Positions 40,250 to 49,263 of a stretch of DNA of 64,000 bases are shown here, piece by piece. The stretch is from Luteibacter aegosomaticola. GTDB lineage: Bacteria; Pseudomonadota; Gammaproteobacteria; Xanthomonadales; Rhodanobacteraceae. The notes under the pieces are model-generated. The model ran no database searches. It worked only from the letters and a program-made list of their open reading frames with translations, and was not told where the DNA came from. Where the stretch lies: assembly GCF_023078475.1 (NCBI RefSeq), contig NZ_CP095741.1:1-64000 (forward strand). The letters are read 5' to 3'. The position numbers were made by a program, and so were the translations under genes. Position 1 is the stretch's first letter. Every line of letters starts with the position of its first letter.

Positions 40250-40893
40250 AGACCGATGACCTGATCGACTTCCTGGCCCGCGAGCCTGCGCCACCCCCGG
40301 GGCGCGACATCGTGCGCCGCCGCTTCTCGCTGGGCATCCTGGCCGGCATGGCCGCGTCTTCCCTGCTGATGGCCGGACTGCTGGGCCTGCGCCCCGATTT
40401 GGCGCAGGTGATTCATGACCCGATGTTCTGGATCCGCCTGGCGTTCCCCGTGGCGATTGGCGCGGCCGCGCTTGCCGTGACCGTGCGGCTCTCGCGGCCG
40501 GGCGATCGCGTGGGCGGTGGCCGCTGGTTCGCCCTCGGCCTGCCGATCCTCCTGGCCTGGGGACTGGCCGCCGTGATGCTTTTCGAAGTGCCAGCAGGTG
40601 CGCGCGTGGCCCTCATGCTCGGCCACACGTGGAAGGTCTGTTCGACACTTATCGCCGTACTGTCGATTCCGTCGATCGTCGCCGTGTTCTGGGCGGTACG
40701 AGGGATGGCGCCGGTCCGCCTCCGCCTGGCTGGCGCGGCGGCCGGCCTGCTGGCGGGCGCCATGGCGGCGACAAGCTACTGCCTGCACTGCCCCGAGATG
40801 GCTCCCCCGTTCTGGGCTGCCTGGTACCTGCTGGGCATGCTGGTGGCCGGCGGCCTGGGTGCGCTGGCCGGTCCGCGCTGGTTGCGCTGGTAG
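40246..40893 (+). CDS. nrsF: NrsF-type (DUF1109) anti-sigma factor
   Basis: Inner-membrane protein of 215 residues with about six membrane segments that should hold the sigma factor inactive until metal stress. It begins [18 protein letters not shown], the usual DUF1109 start. Conserved cysteines Cys132 (WKVC) and Cys179/Cys182 (SYCLHCPE) correspond to the positions needed for heavy-metal sensing in Caulobacter NrsF. Four-base overlap with the sigma gene (ATGA). Confidence 0.9.
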   Translation: MKTDDLIDFLAREPAPPPGRDIVRRRFSLGILAGMAASSLLMAGLLGLRPDLAQVIHDPMFWIRLAFPVAIGAAALAVTVRLSRPGDRVGGGRWFALGLPILLAWGLAAVMLFEVPAGARVALMLGHTWKVCSTLIAVLSIPSIVAVFWAVRGMAPVRLRLAGAAAGLLAGAMAATSYCLHCPEMAPPFWAAWYLLGMLVAGGLGALAGPRWLRW

Positions 40894-40984
40894 CGCACAT
40901 CGACGGTTGCATACCGTGGTGGGCGCCCATAGGTCGAACAGGATGTTCGCTCCCTCATGGCCCTAACCACGGAGATTCACGGCA

Positions 40985-41719
40985 ATGAATGATTCCCAGA
41001 AGGTTGCACTTGTCACGGGCGCGACCCGCGGCATCGGCTTCGAAACCGTCAAGCAGATCGCCGAAACCGGCGTGCGTACCCTGCTCGCCGGCCGCGATGA
41101 AGCCCGCACGAAGGCCGCCGCCAAGCAGCTCAGCGACGCAGGTCTGCCGGTCGATCCCATCATCCTCGACGTGGCCGACCCTGGCTCGATCGTTGCCGCC
41201 GTCAAGCATGTCACCGACAAGTACGGCCGCCTCGATATCCTGGTGAACAACGCCGGCATCCTGCTCGATGCGCTGGACAAGAAGCCGTCGCAGCAGTCGC
41301 TGCAGGCCTGGCGCGATACGTTCGACACGAACCTGTTCGCCGTCGTCGAAGTCACCAACGCTTTCCTGCCCCTGATCAAGGCTTCGCCGGCCGGCCGCAT
41401 CGTCAACGTCTCCAGCCAGCTGGGTTCGTTCGGCATGCACCTCGACCCGTCGTCGCCGATCTATGACTTCAAGATCCCGGCATACAACGTCTCCAAGAGC
41501 GCCGTGAACGCGTGGACCATCCACCTCGCGTACGAGCTCAAGGACACCCCGGTGAAGGTCAACGCCATCCACCCGGGCTACGTGAAGACGGAAATGAACG
41601 GCGGCCACGGCGAGATCGACGTGCCCACGGGCGCGAAGTCGAGCGTGGAGATGGCATTGCTGGGCGCGGATGGCCCGAGCGGTACGTTTACTTACCTCGG
41701 TAAGACCCTGCCCTGGTAA
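40985..41719 (+). CDS. Short-chain dehydrogenase/reductase
   Basis: NAD(P)-dependent oxidoreductase of 244 residues with the classical SDR layout: nucleotide motif TGATRGIG (11-18), NNAG (88-91), catalytic Ser143/144 and the YNVSK motif with Tyr167 and Lys171. It resembles carbonyl reductase-like SDRs. The substrate cannot be told. No ribosome binding site stronger than the weak GGAG-like stretch upstream was seen. Monocistronic, with a stem-loop downstream. Confidence 0.9.
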   Translation: MNDSQKVALVTGATRGIGFETVKQIAETGVRTLLAGRDEARTKAAAKQLSDAGLPVDPIILDVADPGSIVAAVKHVTDKYGRLDILVNNAGILLDALDKKPSQQSLQAWRDTFDTNLFAVVEVTNAFLPLIKASPAGRIVNVSSQLGSFGMHLDPSSPIYDFKIPAYNVSKSAVNAWTIHLAYELKDTPVKVNAIHPGYVKTEMNGGHGEIDVPTGAKSSVEMALLGADGPSGTFTYLGKTLPW

Positions 41720-41749
41720 CACGTCGGGCGTAAGCTGTATCGTCAAGAT

Positions 41750-41786
41750 GGCCTGTGCGGGAAGGAAGCAACCTCCCGCACAGGCC
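41750..41786. terminator. Perfect 13-bp stem-loop between SDR and a hypothetical gene
   Basis: GGCCTGTGCGGGA (41750-41762) pairs perfectly with TCCCGCACAGGCC (41774-41786) over an 11-nt loop. There is no T run, so it could be a rho-assisted stop for the SDR gene or a leader structure for the next gene. Confidence 0.5.
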
Positions 41787-41821
41787 GAAGCAGCCGTACA
41801 AGCTTTGCCAGGGGAGGGCAT

Positions 41822-42538
41822 GTGACCAAGCTATCGAAGACCTTCGTCCGGCGAATGGAATCTCAGCTCCCAGGCTTCACCCGCAGCGGAATGACTTTCC
41901 TTCAGCACGACGGCGTGGTGGTGCGGAGCTACCTGATTGACACGACACCGTCGTTCTTTCGCCTATATGAGAACTTGACGTTACTAGCCTACCGGCCGGA
42001 TCTGTCCATCCTGGCTTGTGCGGATAGGATCGCGGAGGTTGAACGCGACGCGGATCGTGACGACGTCGAACGAATCATCTCGGAAGCGATTAGTTCGCGA
42101 GAGGCGGACGTTGCTCGGAAGAATTCCCTTGCAAGGCTGATTCAGCGCCAGGCTTCGCAGTGCGAGACCCTAGATGCCTCAAAGTCGTCTCCAGGTAAGG
42201 TCTACGGACAACCACGTACCTACCTTGAATACACCATGGCGCTTCTCCTAAGCGGCGACGCACTCGGGTGTGAACGAGCCATGGTGGAGACGATCGCATT
42301 GCTCGCGTTCCACCATGACGGCGTGGATCCGCGGGGATCGGTTCTCGCGGAGAACGGCATTCGATTAGGCACATCGTTGCCGTATCGGGTGGCCTATCCC
42401 TTCCGTGATTTCGAACTTCAAGTGATGCAGGATGCGTTGACGTTCTGCATCGAATTCGAACGCGATGCCAATCAAGTGCGTGATGCGCTTCTCGTAGATG
42501 CTGACCGGAACGTCGAGCGGCTCCTGGCGAGCGCATAG
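41822..42538 (+). CDS. Hypothetical protein, no recognised domain
   Basis: The 238-residue soluble product (GTG start, with GGGGAGGG ending four bases upstream) is rich in charged residues and helical in appearance: DRIAEVERDADRDDVERIIS and IEFERDANQVRDALLVDADR. It has no signal peptide or membrane segment. I recognise no family. Its base composition is visibly lower in GC and its codons less biased than its neighbours, which suggests recent acquisition. Confidence 0.6.
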   Translation: MTKLSKTFVRRMESQLPGFTRSGMTFLQHDGVVVRSYLIDTTPSFFRLYENLTLLAYRPDLSILACADRIAEVERDADRDDVERIISEAISSREADVARKNSLARLIQRQASQCETLDASKSSPGKVYGQPRTYLEYTMALLLSGDALGCERAMVETIALLAFHHDGVDPRGSVLAENGIRLGTSLPYRVAYPFRDFELQVMQDALTFCIEFERDANQVRDALLVDADRNVERLLASA

Positions 42539-42705
42539 CGCATCTTGGTCCTGGCCTCATCGTCACATCGGGAGAACATCTTCCGCACATGAAATTGAAC
42601 CGATGCGCGAAGACGGCAATCACCGCTCGCGCATCGTGTTTCGCGCTTCAACTTCTCTAACATCGAACGGCAGCGCCATCCCCCTCCCCCCAGCGAGGCG
42701 CCACG

Positions 42706-44190
42706 ATGAAAGAGGACGACCCCTCACCGCCACGTCGTGATTTCCTGCGACAGAGCCTGGCCGCCCTCGGCGGCATCAGCCTGGCCAGTACCACCGGCCT
42801 CTCGTTGTTCCTGAGTGAACCCGTACGTGCCGCTGCGCCACCGCTGCCCAGCGATGTGATCGTGCGTGCCCGCCGTGAACTAATCATGTTCCATGGGCAA
42901 TCGAATGCCGTTGGCACCGGCGGACGACCCGCGCTGACCCTGCAAGAGATCTATGCGAACGTCACCTTCAACGGCGGCGTGCGACCGGGAGTGAATCCGG
43001 CTGCAATGACGAGCTTCGTGCCTTTGGTCGAATACGACGGCGGAAGTGGCACCGGTGGTGAGGTGGGTACCAATGCCTGCGCCGATGGCCTCGTGGAGTA
43101 CACGCAGGCCCTCACGGGTGTGCCGTTCGTGGCGCAGTTCAGCCAGTACAGCGCGTTCACCAGCGCGGAAGGTGGCCGGCCGATCGGCTACTTCGCCAGC
43201 TTCCTTCAGGACACCAACCTCAGCGGTTACCAGGGCTGGAAGAACAGCCAGCTCCGCGTGCAGTCGATGATCGCGTTGATGCGTGCGGAAGCCACGACCA
43301 CGGCAGGCAATATCGCGTGGCTGGCCACAACGTGGCAGCAAGGCGAGGCGGACTCCACGGGGCTCACGGAAACCCGCAAGACCTACGCCTCGAAGCTCAC
43401 GGCGCTGGAGCGCTCGCATTGGTTGAAGCTGTGTAACGTTCTGGTGCCCGAACAGGCGTGGCGGCCCTTGTGGCTCGTAGCCCAGGTGTGTAGTCACAAC
43501 AGCTATGGCGCGACGAACATCGCGTTCTGCAATCCGTTCATCGCGCTGGCGCAACGCGATGCCTGCCTCGCCAGCACGTACATGCGCATCGCCAACCCGC
43601 AGTACCTGTTCGACTACTTCGACGAATCCGCGCTGAAGCAACCCATGCTGCACCTTACGAACGAGAGTCACCGCTGGCAGGGACGCTACTTCGCACGTGC
43701 GATCTTCCAGTTGATCCAGGACCGTCAGGCTGGCCTGCCCATGCGCAATCCGGCGCTCGATATGCTCTCCGCGACCATCACCGGGCCACGCACGATCTAT
43801 GTGAGGTTCAACGTGCCGGTGGGCATCGTCACGCTGGATACCTCGTGGGTCGCGGCGACGCGCAACTACGGCTTCGATATTCGCGATGCGAACAACGCGA
43901 TCGTTCCGGCGAGCCTTACGGACAACAACCTGATCATCGATGTCGCCGTCATCGCAGCGGATACGCTACGGATTACGCTGAAAGCAGGCATCCCGGCGAC
44001 CGCCACGAAACTAAGCCTCGGCTGGGGTGATCCCGCCGAGCCGGCGTCGATCGCTGGGCGTACCGGTGGCCCGCGAAGCAACGTGCGTGATACCGCAGGC
44101 GATATCGATCTGTACACCGCGAGCGATGGCACGCTGCGACCCATGCACAACTATGCGCTGGTGGGCGACGTGCCGCTGATCGCTGGCTAG
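42706..44190 (+). CDS. Tat-exported SGNH-type esterase (sialate O-acetylesterase-like)
   Basis: The 494-residue protein has a twin-arginine signal (PPRRDFLRQSLAALGG, then a hydrophobic stretch and a cut near VRAAA). The GQSN block (FHGQSNAVGTGG) supplies the nucleophilic Ser of the carbohydrate-esterase SGNH family. The block QGEAD (WQQGEADSTG) and an HW-like region (LTNESHRWQG) fit the remaining catalytic positions. A C-terminal beta-rich domain of about 130 residues follows. The substrate is probably an acetylated polysaccharide; this is inference. Confidence 0.75.
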   Translation: MKEDDPSPPRRDFLRQSLAALGGISLASTTGLSLFLSEPVRAAAPPLPSDVIVRARRELIMFHGQSNAVGTGGRPALTLQEIYANVTFNGGVRPGVNPAAMTSFVPLVEYDGGSGTGGEVGTNACADGLVEYTQALTGVPFVAQFSQYSAFTSAEGGRPIGYFASFLQDTNLSGYQGWKNSQLRVQSMIALMRAEATTTAGNIAWLATTWQQGEADSTGLTETRKTYASKLTALERSHWLKLCNVLVPEQAWRPLWLVAQVCSHNSYGATNIAFCNPFIALAQRDACLASTYMRIANPQYLFDYFDESALKQPMLHLTNESHRWQGRYFARAIFQLIQDRQAGLPMRNPALDMLSATITGPRTIYVRFNVPVGIVTLDTSWVAATRNYGFDIRDANNAIVPASLTDNNLIIDVAVIAADTLRITLKAGIPATATKLSLGWGDPAEPASIAGRTGGPRSNVRDTAGDIDLYTASDGTLRPMHNYALVGDVPLIAG

Positions 44191-44191
44191 C

Positions 44192-44689
44192 TCAACCGGT
44201 CCGTTCAAACTCGTCGCAGGCGCGCGCCATGGCGGGCTCGTGCATGCAATCGCGCGGCCTCTCGTGCGGGTGGCCAGGAGGCGACAGGGCGCGCGCGCTC
44301 GTAATGTCGGCGCCGGCCATGAGCGATTTGCCAACGGGGCAGCGCTCGGCGATCTCCAGGAGCCGCTCGGCCTGTTCCGTGGTGAAGTCGCCTTCCAGAT
44401 AGATCTGCCGATGAAACTGGTCCCGGCTCGTCGCCGGGTCGCGGCTGTGTGATACGGCGATCTGCACCTTGGTGAGGGCCAGGGCCTTGCGTCGGGCGTA
44501 CATCTGGATCGTCATCGCCGTGCACGCGCCGAGCGCGCTGCTCAACAATTCGTAGGGCGTCGGCCCGGTCGCTTCCCCGCCCAGCTCGACGGGTTCATCG
44601 GCGAAGAACGTAGGTCCCTGCGCCGAGATGGCGACCTGGTAAGGGCTGGCTCCCGTGGTTTCGATAAGTACCGGCTTGGAATCCGCCAT
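44192..44689 (-). CDS. OsmC family peroxiredoxin-like protein
   Basis: Organic hydroperoxide-reducing protein of 165 residues (MADSKPVLIETTG start, with GAGG upstream). The two catalytic cysteines of the OsmC/Ohr fold are present: Cys56 in LGACTAMT and Cys117 in ERCPVGK. Upstream in-frame sequence lacks a better start. It is divergent from the RND efflux operon. A short C-terminal extension with His and Cys (HEPAMARACDE) follows the fold. Confidence 0.87.
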   Translation of the reverse strand: MADSKPVLIETTGASPYQVAISAQGPTFFADEPVELGGEATGPTPYELLSSALGACTAMTIQMYARRKALALTKVQIAVSHSRDPATSRDQFHRQIYLEGDFTTEQAERLLEIAERCPVGKSLMAGADITSARALSPPGHPHERPRDCMHEPAMARACDEFERTG

Positions 44690-44819
44690 GGCCCACCCTC
44701 GGTCGTGCGCTAGCTGCGATCCCGCTAGTGTAGGAATAAAACGCCATGACTTGGAATGCCTTGCCGTGAACCGCCGGTAGGTGCCGGATGGCCCGCGCTG
44801 AGTCACGCCTTAGCATCCA

Positions 44820-44842
44820 AATAGCAGCAGGCCGGTGCTATT
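44820..44842. promoter_or_regulatory. Inverted repeat upstream of the RND operon
   Basis: AATAGCA (44820-44826) and TGCTATT (44836-44842) separated by 9 bp, in the control region between osmC and the efflux operon. Candidate operator for an unlinked repressor; no local regulator gene is adjacent. Confidence 0.35.
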
Positions 44843-44912
44843 CGACGTGGGGCGCCGCCGCCGACACTCGGCGCGAGTCAACCGCTCGCTCGACACCGTT
44901 GGGGACACTGCC

Positions 44913-46061
44913 ATGCATGTCGTTCGCCGCCCCTCGTCCGCGGTCGCCGCGGTCATGTTGCCGCTTGCCCTTGCGATCACTGCCTGCGGCAAGCACGGTC
45001 AGGATGCCTCTGCCCAACCGGTGGAGGTCGACGTCGCCCAGGTGGTGAACAAGCCGGTCACCGAGTGGCAAACCTACTCAGGGCGCCTGGAGGCGATCGA
45101 GCGCGTCGACGTGCGTGCGCAGGTGCCGGGCACCATCGTGAAGGTGTACTTCAGGGACGGACAACAGGTGAAGAAGGGTGATCGCCTCTTTCTGATCGAC
45201 CCGCGCCCGTACACGGCTGCCGTGGATCGTGCCGTCGCACAGGCAGCGGCAGCCAAAGCGCGCGCGGTCTTCACGACGGCCGATTACGCCCGGGCGCAGA
45301 AGCTTCTTGCGGGAAACGCGATATCGAAACGCGACTTCGATGACCGCTTCAATGCATCACTGACCGCGACCGCTGACGTCAAGGCCGCCGAAGCCGCTCT
45401 CGAAGAGGCACGGGTCAACCTCGGCTATACCGCGATCAATGCGCCGGTCGATGGCAAGGTCTCGCGCGCCGAGCGCACGCTTGGCAACATCGTGGCCGCG
45501 GGCTATAGCTCGCCCTCGCTGACGACACTGGTCTCCATCTCGCCGATCTACGCGGATTTCGATGTCGACGAACAGACCTACCTGCAGTACCTGAGCCAGG
45601 CGAGCCAGCGTGAGGTGCCAGTGCATCTCGGGCTGGCCACAGATACCGGCACGCCGCGCGCGGGCAAGGTCGCCTCGGTGGATAACCAGCTCAACAACAC
45701 CACCGGAACGATTCGCGTCCGGGCTAGCTTCGATAACGCCGACGGGGCGATGGTGCCAGGGCTCTTCGCGCGGGTATCGGTGGGGGCGGGTACGCCGCAC
45801 CAGGCCATCCTGATCGACGACCGGGCGATCTCCACCGACCAGGCCAAGAAGTTCGTGCTGGTCGTGGATGACAAGAGCGCGGCGCAGTACCGCGCGGTGA
45901 CCCTGGGCAATCTTGTCGATGGGCTACGCATCGTCGATGCGGGCCTGAAGCCGGGTGAGCGGATCATTGTCAGCGGCTTCCAGCGCGTACACCCCGGCGA
46001 CACCATCAAGGCGAAGAGCGTGCCCATGGCGGGTGAGAACGACCCGGTGGCAGCGCGCTGA
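44913..46061 (+). CDS. RND efflux periplasmic adaptor (membrane fusion lipoprotein)
   Basis: Adaptor linking an inner-membrane RND pump to an outer-membrane channel. The 382-residue product starts at 44913 and has a lipoprotein signal (LAITAC-GKH). It then shows the adaptor landmarks: GRLEAIERVDVRAQVPGTI and KGDRLFLIDPRPY in the lipoyl half, an alpha hairpin, and the barrel with SFDNADGAMVPGLFARV. It resembles the MexE/AcrA type. The RND pump follows 1 bp after its stop. Confidence 0.93.
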   Translation: MHVVRRPSSAVAAVMLPLALAITACGKHGQDASAQPVEVDVAQVVNKPVTEWQTYSGRLEAIERVDVRAQVPGTIVKVYFRDGQQVKKGDRLFLIDPRPYTAAVDRAVAQAAAAKARAVFTTADYARAQKLLAGNAISKRDFDDRFNASLTATADVKAAEAALEEARVNLGYTAINAPVDGKVSRAERTLGNIVAAGYSSPSLTTLVSISPIYADFDVDEQTYLQYLSQASQREVPVHLGLATDTGTPRAGKVASVDNQLNNTTGTIRVRASFDNADGAMVPGLFARVSVGAGTPHQAILIDDRAISTDQAKKFVLVVDDKSAAQYRAVTLGNLVDGLRIVDAGLKPGERIIVSGFQRVHPGDTIKAKSVPMAGENDPVAAR

Positions 46062-46062
46062 C

Positions 46063-49000
46063 ATGAATATCTCCCGCTTCTTCATCGATAGGCCGATTTT
46101 CGCCTGGGTGCTCTCCACACTCGTCCTGCTGGCGGGCGTCATCGCTTTGTTTGCCTTGCCGATCTCGGAGTACCCCGAGGTCGTGCCGCCGTCCGTGGTC
46201 GTCAACGCCTCCTACCCGGGTGCGAACCCCAAGGTGCTCGCCGATACCGTTGCCGCGCCGCTCGAAGAGCAGATCAACGGCGTGGAAGGCATGCTCTATA
46301 TGCAGTCGCAGGCAAGCGCCGATGGCAACATGGCGCTTACGGTCACATTCCGCCTTGGCACCGATCCGGACAAGGCCCAGCAGCTGGTGCAGAACCGCGT
46401 ATCGCAGGCGCTGCCGCGGCTGCCGCCCGATGTGCAGCTGCTGGGTGTCACCACGATCAAGTCGTCGCCGACGCTGACCCTGGTCGTGCACCTCATTTCG
46501 CCGGACAACCGGTATGACCAGACCTATCTGCGTAACTACGCGTTGATCAACGTCAAGGAGCGGCTGGAGCGGATCAACGGTATCGGCCAGGTGGTCATCA
46601 AGGGCTCCGGCGACTACGCGATGCGTGTCTGGCTCGACCCGCAAAAGCTCGCGGAACGCAATCTCACGGCGGGCGATGTCGTCGCAGCGATCCGGGAACA
46701 GAACGTACAGGTCGCGGCGGGCTTGATCGGCGGATCGCCGATGACGACCCAGGTACCCCTGCAGCTGAGCATCAACGCTAAGGGTCGACTGCAGACGGAA
46801 GACGAGTTCCGTGACATCGTGCTGAAAGCCGATGGACGAGCCTTGATCCATCTACGCGATGTGGCGCGGGTCGAACTGGGCGCGGCCGAGTTCGGCTCAC
46901 GGGCATTGCTCGATAACAAGGAAGCGGCCGCGCTGTGGATCTTCCAGCTGCCGGGAGCGAACTCGCTACAGGTCTCGCACGATGTGCGCGAGGCGATGAA
47001 AGAGCTGAAGCCGGATATGCCGCCGGGCGTGGAATACAGCATCGTCTACGATCCGACCACCTTCGTGCGCGCGAGCATCGAGGCGGTTATCCACACGTTG
47101 ATTGAAGCCGTCATCCTCGTGGTCCTTGTCGTCATCCTGTTCCTGCAGACATGGCGCGCCTCCCTGATCCCACTGCTCGCCGTGCCGGTGTCCATCGTCG
47201 GCACCTTCTCGCTCCTGCTTATCCTGGGCTACTCGATCAACGTCCTTTCGTTATTCGGCATGGTGCTCGCGATTGGCATCGTGGTTGACGATGCCATCGT
47301 GGTCGTCGAGAACGTGGAGCGAAACATCGAATCGGGCCTCTCCGCGCGCGATGCGACCTACCAGGCGATGCAGGAAGTCAGCGGCCCGATCGTCGCCATC
47401 GCGCTGACCCTGGTGGCGGTATTTGTCCCGTTGGCCTTCATGTCAGGGCTGACGGGTCAGTTCTACAAACAGTTCGCCATGACGATTGCGATCTCCACGG
47501 TGATCTCGGCGTTCAACTCGCTGACCTTCTCACCGGCCATGGCGGCGCTGCTGTTGAAGGGCAGGGATGAACCGAAGGACTGGCTGACGCGCGGCATGGA
47601 CCGGGTATTGGGTCGCTTCTTCGGCGCGTTCAACCGTGTGTTCCAGCGGGGTTCGGATCACTACGGCCGTGGCGTCGCTGGGGTGATCAACCACAAGGGC
47701 ATCATGGTCATCGTTTACCTGGTGCTGCTTGTGGGCGCGGTGTACATGGGGCACATCGTGCCAGGTGGCTTCGTGCCAGCGCAGGACAAGGAATACATCA
47801 TCGCGATCGCGCAGCTGCCTAATGGGGCGTCGCTGGATCGCGCGGATGCGATCACGCGGGAAATGGGTCGCATCGGCCTGGCGCAGCCCGGCGTCGAACA
47901 TGCCGTGCAACATCCCGGCCTGTCGATCAATGGTTTCGTGAACTCGTCGAGCGCGGCCATCACCTTCCTGAAGCTCACGCCCGCCGCGGACCGGCACGGC
48001 GCTGCGGAATCCGCGGGTGCCATCGCCATGGCGCTTAACCAAAAGTACGCCGCGATCAAGGGCGCCTTCATTGCCGTGTTCCCGCCGCCACCCGTGCTTG
48101 GCCTCGGTACGCTGGGCGGTTTCAAGTTCCAGATCGAGGACCGCGGCGCCCAGGGCTATACCGCCTTGAATGAGGTCACCAAGGCGTTCCTTGCGAAGGC
48201 CGCGAAGACGCCGGAACTCGGCCCTGCCTTCAGTAACTACCAGATCGACGTGCCGCAGCTGAAAGTGGATCTGGACCGCGACAACGCCAAGCAGCTCGGC
48301 GTCGCGGTGACCGACGTATTCAACACGATGCAGGTGTTCCTCGGTTCGCAGTACGTCAACGACTTCAACCGCTTTGGCCGCGTGTTCCAGGTTCGCGTGC
48401 AGGCCGACGCGCCATTCCGCGCCCATCCTGAGGATATTGGCCAGCTCAAGACGCGCAACGCGGCAGGCGAAATGATTCCGCTGTCGTCGCTCGTGAAAGT
48501 ATCCACAACCTTTGGCCCGGAATCCGTCGTGCGCTACAACGGGTACCTTGCATCGGACATCAACGGCGGCCCTGCGCCCGGCTATTCCTCGGGCGAAGCG
48601 CAGGCCGCCGTGGAGCGTGTCGCGGCGGAAACCCTGCCGCGCGGGTTCAAGCTGGAATGGACCGACCTGACCTACCAGCAGATCATCGCCGGCAACACGG
48701 CCGTTATCGTCTTTCCCGTCAGCATCCTGCTGGTGTTCCTCACGCTGGCGGCGTTGTACGAAAGCCTGACCCTGCCGTTGGCGGTCATCCTCATTGTGCC
48801 GATGAGCCTGCTCTGTGCGCTGACCGGTGTCTGGCTGGATAACGGCGACAACAACATCTTCACCCAGGTAGGCCTGATGGTGCTGGTGGGCCTGGCGTCG
48901 AAGAACGCCATCCTGATCGTCGAGTTCGCGCGCGAGCTGGAGATCCAGGGACGCAACATCGTCGACGCGGCCATCGAAGCCAGCCGCTTGCGTCTGCGTC

Positions 49001-49263
49001 CGATCCTGATGACCTCGATCGCCTTCATCATGGGCGTGGTGCCACTGGTGCTGTCTCACGGTGCCGGTTCCGAAACGCGGCATGCCATGGGCATCGCGGT
49101 GTTCTTCGGCATGCTCGGTGTCACCTTGTTCGGCTTGTTGCTGACACCGGTCTTTTACGTGCTCATGCGCCTGCTTGCCGGTGCCCATCGGCTCGAAGAT
49201 AAACACGGCCGCAACGGGCGGGTCATCGGTATCGAGGACGCCATACCTGAGAGGGCCGGATGA
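46063..49263 (+). CDS. RND multidrug efflux permease (HAE1 type, MexF-like)
   Basis: Proton-driven drug exporter of 1066 residues. It starts MNISRFFIDRPIFAWVLST, and has the TM4 motif GIVVDDAIVVVENVERN with the two proton-relay Asp residues, 12 membrane helices and two large periplasmic loops including FVPAQDKEYIIAIAQLP. Length and motifs fit the hydrophobe/amphiphile exporter family rather than metal exporters. It overlaps the outer-membrane factor gene by four bases. Confidence 0.95.
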   Translation: MNISRFFIDRPIFAWVLSTLVLLAGVIALFALPISEYPEVVPPSVVVNASYPGANPKVLADTVAAPLEEQINGVEGMLYMQSQASADGNMALTVTFRLGTDPDKAQQLVQNRVSQALPRLPPDVQLLGVTTIKSSPTLTLVVHLISPDNRYDQTYLRNYALINVKERLERINGIGQVVIKGSGDYAMRVWLDPQKLAERNLTAGDVVAAIREQNVQVAAGLIGGSPMTTQVPLQLSINAKGRLQTEDEFRDIVLKADGRALIHLRDVARVELGAAEFGSRALLDNKEAAALWIFQLPGANSLQVSHDVREAMKELKPDMPPGVEYSIVYDPTTFVRASIEAVIHTLIEAVILVVLVVILFLQTWRASLIPLLAVPVSIVGTFSLLLILGYSINVLSLFGMVLAIGIVVDDAIVVVENVERNIESGLSARDATYQAMQEVSGPIVAIALTLVAVFVPLAFMSGLTGQFYKQFAMTIAISTVISAFNSLTFSPAMAALLLKGRDEPKDWLTRGMDRVLGRFFGAFNRVFQRGSDHYGRGVAGVINHKGIMVIVYLVLLVGAVYMGHIVPGGFVPAQDKEYIIAIAQLPNGASLDRADAITREMGRIGLAQPGVEHAVQHPGLSINGFVNSSSAAITFLKLTPAADRHGAAESAGAIAMALNQKYAAIKGAFIAVFPPPPVLGLGTLGGFKFQIEDRGAQGYTALNEVTKAFLAKAAKTPELGPAFSNYQIDVPQLKVDLDRDNAKQLGVAVTDVFNTMQVFLGSQYVNDFNRFGRVFQVRVQADAPFRAHPEDIGQLKTRNAAGEMIPLSSLVKVSTTFGPESVVRYNGYLASDINGGPAPGYSSGEAQAAVERVAAETLPRGFKLEWTDLTYQQIIAGNTAVIVFPVSILLVFLTLAALYESLTLPLAVILIVPMSLLCALTGVWLDNGDNNIFTQVGLMVLVGLASKNAILIVEFARELEIQGRNIVDAAIEASRLRLRPILMTSIAFIMGVVPLVLSHGAGSETRHAMGIAVFFGMLGVTLFGLLLTPVFYVLMRLLAGAHRLEDKHGRNGRVIGIEDAIPERAG

